Assembly: GCA_021545625.1 (NCBI GenBank)
Contig: JAJRVH010000104.1
Span: 1 to 8,504 of the forward strand
Length of the DNA stretch: 8,504 nucleotides
Direction of reading: 5' to 3'
Origin: Zetaproteobacteria bacterium
Lineage (GTDB): Bacteria; Pseudomonadota; Zetaproteobacteria; Mariprofundales; Mariprofundaceae
The position numbers and the translations under genes were made by a program. Below, piece by piece: positions 6,450 through 8,504 of this stretch (positions are counted from its first letter, which is position 1; each line of letters starts with the position of its first letter). The notes under the pieces were generated by a model. It saw only the letters and a program-made list of their open reading frames with translations, ran no database searches and was not told the DNA's origin.

Positions 6450-6878
6450 ATGTTAACCGCCGAATATGTGTCCCGGCAAAGTTTCGGTCGCCTGTTGCTG
6501 GGCCGACCGACCGACCGCCTGCTGTTGCTGGCATCCCTGCTGGGCATCGCCCTGTCATGGACGCTGGTGCGCAGTCATGTTGCGGCCGGAGCGCCGCTGG
6601 CCGAGATTTATCACGGCCAGAGGCTGCTGGCGAGCTATCTTCTGCCGCAAAAGGGACAGCCGGCCGTGCATTTCATGGCCGAAGGGGATATCGGGCGCTC
6701 GGAAATCATTCTCGACGAGGATGGCGCGCGCATCGCTTCGTCGCCATGCCTCAGCCAGCGCTGCGTGCTGTCCGGCCCGCACCGGCATGCGGGGGATCTG
6801 ATCGCCTGCGTGCCTAACCATATTCTCGTATCGATCCGCGGCAGCGACGATCACCGGTTCGACGCGGTGGTCGAATAA
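6450..6878 (+). CDS. NusG domain II-containing membrane-anchored protein
   Basis: A 142-residue protein with one membrane segment (about 24-40) and a C-terminal NusG_II-type domain. The domain is recognisable from its cysteine pattern: C100 and C105 four residues apart, then C120 followed by VPN and a beta strand, as in the family signature of CPxxxC-like and C(L/V)PN blocks. Despite the name, this domain in small membrane proteins is not a transcription factor. It commonly neighbours Gx/Hpre_diP_synt_I transporters and FMN-related proteins. The cysteine-bearing part probably faces the periplasm, since the flank before the segment is Arg-rich. The ATG at 6450 is the first in frame after the promoter; no ribosome site is seen. 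Its TAA overlaps the next ATG by one base (TAATG), so the two are translationally coupled. The molecular role is unknown. Confidence 0.8.
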   Translation: MLTAEYVSRQSFGRLLLGRPTDRLLLLASLLGIALSWTLVRSHVAAGAPLAEIYHGQRLLASYLLPQKGQPAVHFMAEGDIGRSEIILDEDGARIASSPCLSQRCVLSGPHRHAGDLIACVPNHILVSIRGSDDHRFDAVVE

Positions 6879-7408
6879 TGCATGCCGTGTTGCGTCCGAC
6901 GCTGGCCGAACTGGAATCGAAGGCGGTCTGGCTGGCGCTGCTGATGCTTGCCATCGGCCTGCATGTGTTCGAGGCCGCGCTGCCGAGTCTGGGCCCCTGG
7001 TTCAAGCCCGGCCTGGCCAATATCGTCACGTTGCTGGCATTGTTGTGGATGGGGCCGCGCGCTGCCGTCATACTGACCCTGTCGAGAATCGTGGTCGGCA
7101 GCTTTTTTATCGGCACGCTGCTGACGCCGACCTTTGTGATCAGCCTGGCCGGCGGACTGGCGGCAGCCATCGCGATGATCTTCGCCTGGCGCATCCTTCC
7201 GGGCATCGGCCCGGTCGGCGTCAGCCTTCTCGGCGCGCTGACCCATATGGCTGTCCAGTTCGTCACGGTCGAATCGCTGTTCATCCGCCAGCCGGCTCTT
7301 TACTACGCATTGCCGCCGCTTCTGCTGCTTTCGTGCATCACCGGCTGGATTAACGGGGCCCTTGCAGGGTATATTGCGGGCAGGCTTCCAGATGTCGCGA
7401 TCCGATAA
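6878..7408 (+). CDS. Gx transporter family protein (Hpre_diP_synt_I family)
   Basis: A 176-residue, strongly hydrophobic protein with about five membrane segments. The diagnostic family wording is present: FEAALPSLGPWFKPGLANIVTL near the N-terminus, SRIVVGSFFIGTLLTPTF in the middle, SLAGGLAAAIAM, and VSLLGALTHMAVQFV toward the end. The family was first annotated as heptaprenyl diphosphate synthase component I, but is now generally regarded as membrane transporters resembling ECF substrate-binding subunits; the substrate is not established. It has no soluble catalytic domain, so synthase activity is unlikely. The start codon overlaps the stop of the NusG_II gene, the usual genomic partner. The gene end overlaps the TonB-like gene by 17 nt. 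No ECF ATPase gene is seen within the window. Confidence 0.85.
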   Translation: MHAVLRPTLAELESKAVWLALLMLAIGLHVFEAALPSLGPWFKPGLANIVTLLALLWMGPRAAVILTLSRIVVGSFFIGTLLTPTFVISLAGGLAAAIAMIFAWRILPGIGPVGVSLLGALTHMAVQFVTVESLFIRQPALYYALPPLLLLSCITGWINGALAGYIAGRLPDVAIR

Positions 7409-8300
7409 ATCCATACAACGCCGCCGTATCGGCATTTCGCTGCTTGCATCCGTTGCGGTGCATGCCCTGCTGGTCGTGCTCGTTTCCGTCGCTCACCACG
7501 ACCGGCCGCTGATAAAAAAGAAGCCACCGCAGATCATGGATGTCGTGCTTCTGGACAGCAAACAACCATCGAAGATCAAGCCGCCCGAGGATGCGCAAAC
7601 CATGTCCAACCGCAGCGCGGTGGGAGGCAGCAGCAAGGCGCAGGACCGGGTGACGCGTGCGGCCCGCGCGCCGGTCGTCGGCGCCCAACAGCAAAAGCCG
7701 CAGCGTCCCGTTCCGCCGGCCCGCCCCAAACATCCGCCGCCGGCTCCCGAGCCCCAGAAGCGTCCCCGCATGCTGGCCAGGCGCGGGCCGGTGCCGGACA
7801 ACAGCAAGCATCCCAGGCCGACAAAAAAGCAACCGCCGGTGCCAGCCGCTCCACGTATCCCGCTTTCGAACCTGATGCCGTCGACCATGGCGCTGGCGCA
7901 GTTGTCGCGCGATTTCCAGCGGGAAAAACGCTTGAAACAGATGCTGTCGCGCGAGGCGGACATACCGATCAACACCCGCGAGGCCAAATATGCGCCTTAT
8001 GCGCAGGCGCTGGTGCGCGCGCTTGAGGAGCAATGGCGGCCGGGCAAGGCCAACTACGAGCGGTTCCCGGAAGAGGCCCGGCGTTCGCTGATGCGCATTA
8101 CGATTGAACACAACGGCGAACTGGGCGGCGTGGAGATCCTGCGCCCGAGCCCGATTCCCCAGATCAACGAAAGCGCCGTAGCCGCAATTCATGCGGCCGC
8201 GCCGTTTCGGCCGCTGCCCTCGTCATGGGGGCTGGACCGGGTCAGTTTCTATCTGACCTTCGAGGTGGTTGAGGATCGTTTTGTCTTTCGCACGATGTGA
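7392..8300 (+). CDS. TonB family energy-transducer-like protein
   Basis: A 302-residue inner-membrane protein with TonB/TolA architecture. A short basic N-terminus precedes one membrane segment (about 13-34) that carries the S-xxx-H pair (S20, H24) used by TonB and TolA to contact ExbB/ExbD or TolQ/R. A long Pro-, Lys- and Arg-rich periplasmic linker follows (about 55-160, with PPAPEP). The C-terminal TonB-like domain (about 200-297) includes ALEEQWRPG, RITIEHNGELGGVEILRPS and SAVAAIHAAAPFRPLP. By family, it would transmit proton-motive force to an outer-membrane receptor. No exbB, exbD or receptor gene is in the window, so its partners are unknown. The start at 7392 is chosen because it yields the expected short cytosolic tail and has AGG 7 nt before it; an in-frame ATG at 7362 would add ten residues. 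It is coupled to both neighbours. Confidence 0.85.
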   Translation: MSRSDKSIQRRRIGISLLASVAVHALLVVLVSVAHHDRPLIKKKPPQIMDVVLLDSKQPSKIKPPEDAQTMSNRSAVGGSSKAQDRVTRAARAPVVGAQQQKPQRPVPPARPKHPPPAPEPQKRPRMLARRGPVPDNSKHPRPTKKQPPVPAAPRIPLSNLMPSTMALAQLSRDFQREKRLKQMLSREADIPINTREAKYAPYAQALVRALEEQWRPGKANYERFPEEARRSLMRITIEHNGELGGVEILRPSPIPQINESAVAAIHAAAPFRPLPSSWGLDRVSFYLTFEVVEDRFVFRTM

Positions 8301-8504
8301 AGCGCTGCTTGGCTGGTACCGGGAATTCCGGCGCATGCTGCCCTGGCGCGACACCACCGAGCCCTATGCCATCTGGATATCCGAAATCATGCTGCAGCAG
8401 ACCCAGGTCAAAACCGTTCTGCCCCGCTATGAGACCTGGTTTGACAGCTTTCCGGATATCGGCGCGCTGGCGGCAGCGTCGCTTGATGAGGTGCTCAAGG
8501 CCTG
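8281..8504 (+). CDS. mutY: A/G-specific adenine glycosylase MutY, N-terminal part, cut by window edge
   Basis: The 74 complete codons match the start of MutY closely: ALLGWYREFRRMLPWRD, then PYAIWISEIMLQQTQVKTVLPRYETW and FPDIGALAAASLDEVLKA. E35 in SEIMLQQTQ corresponds to the catalytic Glu37 of E. coli. MutY removes adenine mispaired with 8-oxoguanine, limiting G:C to T:A mutation. The helix-hairpin-helix, the iron-sulfur Cys cluster and the C-terminal 8-oxoG-recognition domain lie beyond the right edge. The start is inferred as TTG at 8281: it is in frame, gives the usual MutY N-terminal length, and has GAGG at 8271-8274 with a 6-nt spacer. No ATG or GTG fits before LPWRD, since the first in-frame ATG falls within RRMLPW. 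The gene overlaps the TonB-like gene by 20 nt, suggesting translational coupling. Confidence 0.93.
   Translation, partial: MSFARCEALLGWYREFRRMLPWRDTTEPYAIWISEIMLQQTQVKTVLPRYETWFDSFPDIGALAAASLDEVLKA

Noticed and set aside
5777..6817. 346-codon plus-strand frame spanning the SDR and the start of the NusG_II gene
   Set aside because: It is the antisense of the SDR and then the wrong frame of the NusG_II gene; composition is Arg/His/Asp-rich and it has no recognisable domain.

Overview
This 8.5-kb window is GC-rich bacterial chromosome with densely packed genes, many overlapping by a few bases. The gene set is Proteobacteria-like, most likely beta or gamma: ATP-type PEP carboxykinase, an HtpX-like M48 protease, a NusG_II/Gx-transporter pair, a TonB-type transducer and MutY. 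No rRNA or other marker fixes the lineage, so this is inference. I see no tRNA, rRNA, CRISPR array, insertion sequence or phage gene.

Left edge (1-553): the N-terminal half of an M48 membrane metalloprotease is on the minus strand and is cut by the window edge at its HExxH motif. It is divergent from pckA across a 109-bp gap with a candidate extended -10 promoter for each direction.

Centre (554-5383, plus strand): pckA overlaps (8 nt) a gene for a cupin_8/JmjC-like putative iron oxygenase of unknown role. That gene overlaps (4 nt) one for a DUF255 (YyaL/SPATA20-type) thioredoxin-fold protein with a candidate Sec signal peptide. The three look co-translated. The oxygenase has an atypical cofactor site and the DUF255 gene has two plausible starts, so this trio is the least explained functional unit here.

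Decayed patch (5384-6382): this holds a response-regulator receiver domain that has lost its N-terminal third, with a near-perfect inverted repeat around a perfect TATAAT box at its 5' end. Convergent to it is a short-chain dehydrogenase gene broken only by one in-frame TAG, two codons before its catalytic Tyr. Together they suggest ongoing gene loss.

Right side (6450-8504, plus strand): a tight four-gene run of NusG domain II protein, Gx transporter (Hpre_diP_synt_I family), TonB-like protein and mutY (cut by the window edge). Each overlaps the next, by 1, 17 and 20 nt. The run appears to start from a TGCTACCAT promoter placed so that its first mRNA would be leaderless. A 19-bp copy of the same promoter sequence (18/19 identical) lies upstream of pckA.

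There is no defence or mobile island. The points of interest are the coupled oxygenase, the alternative starts, the two broken genes and the recurring promoter motif.
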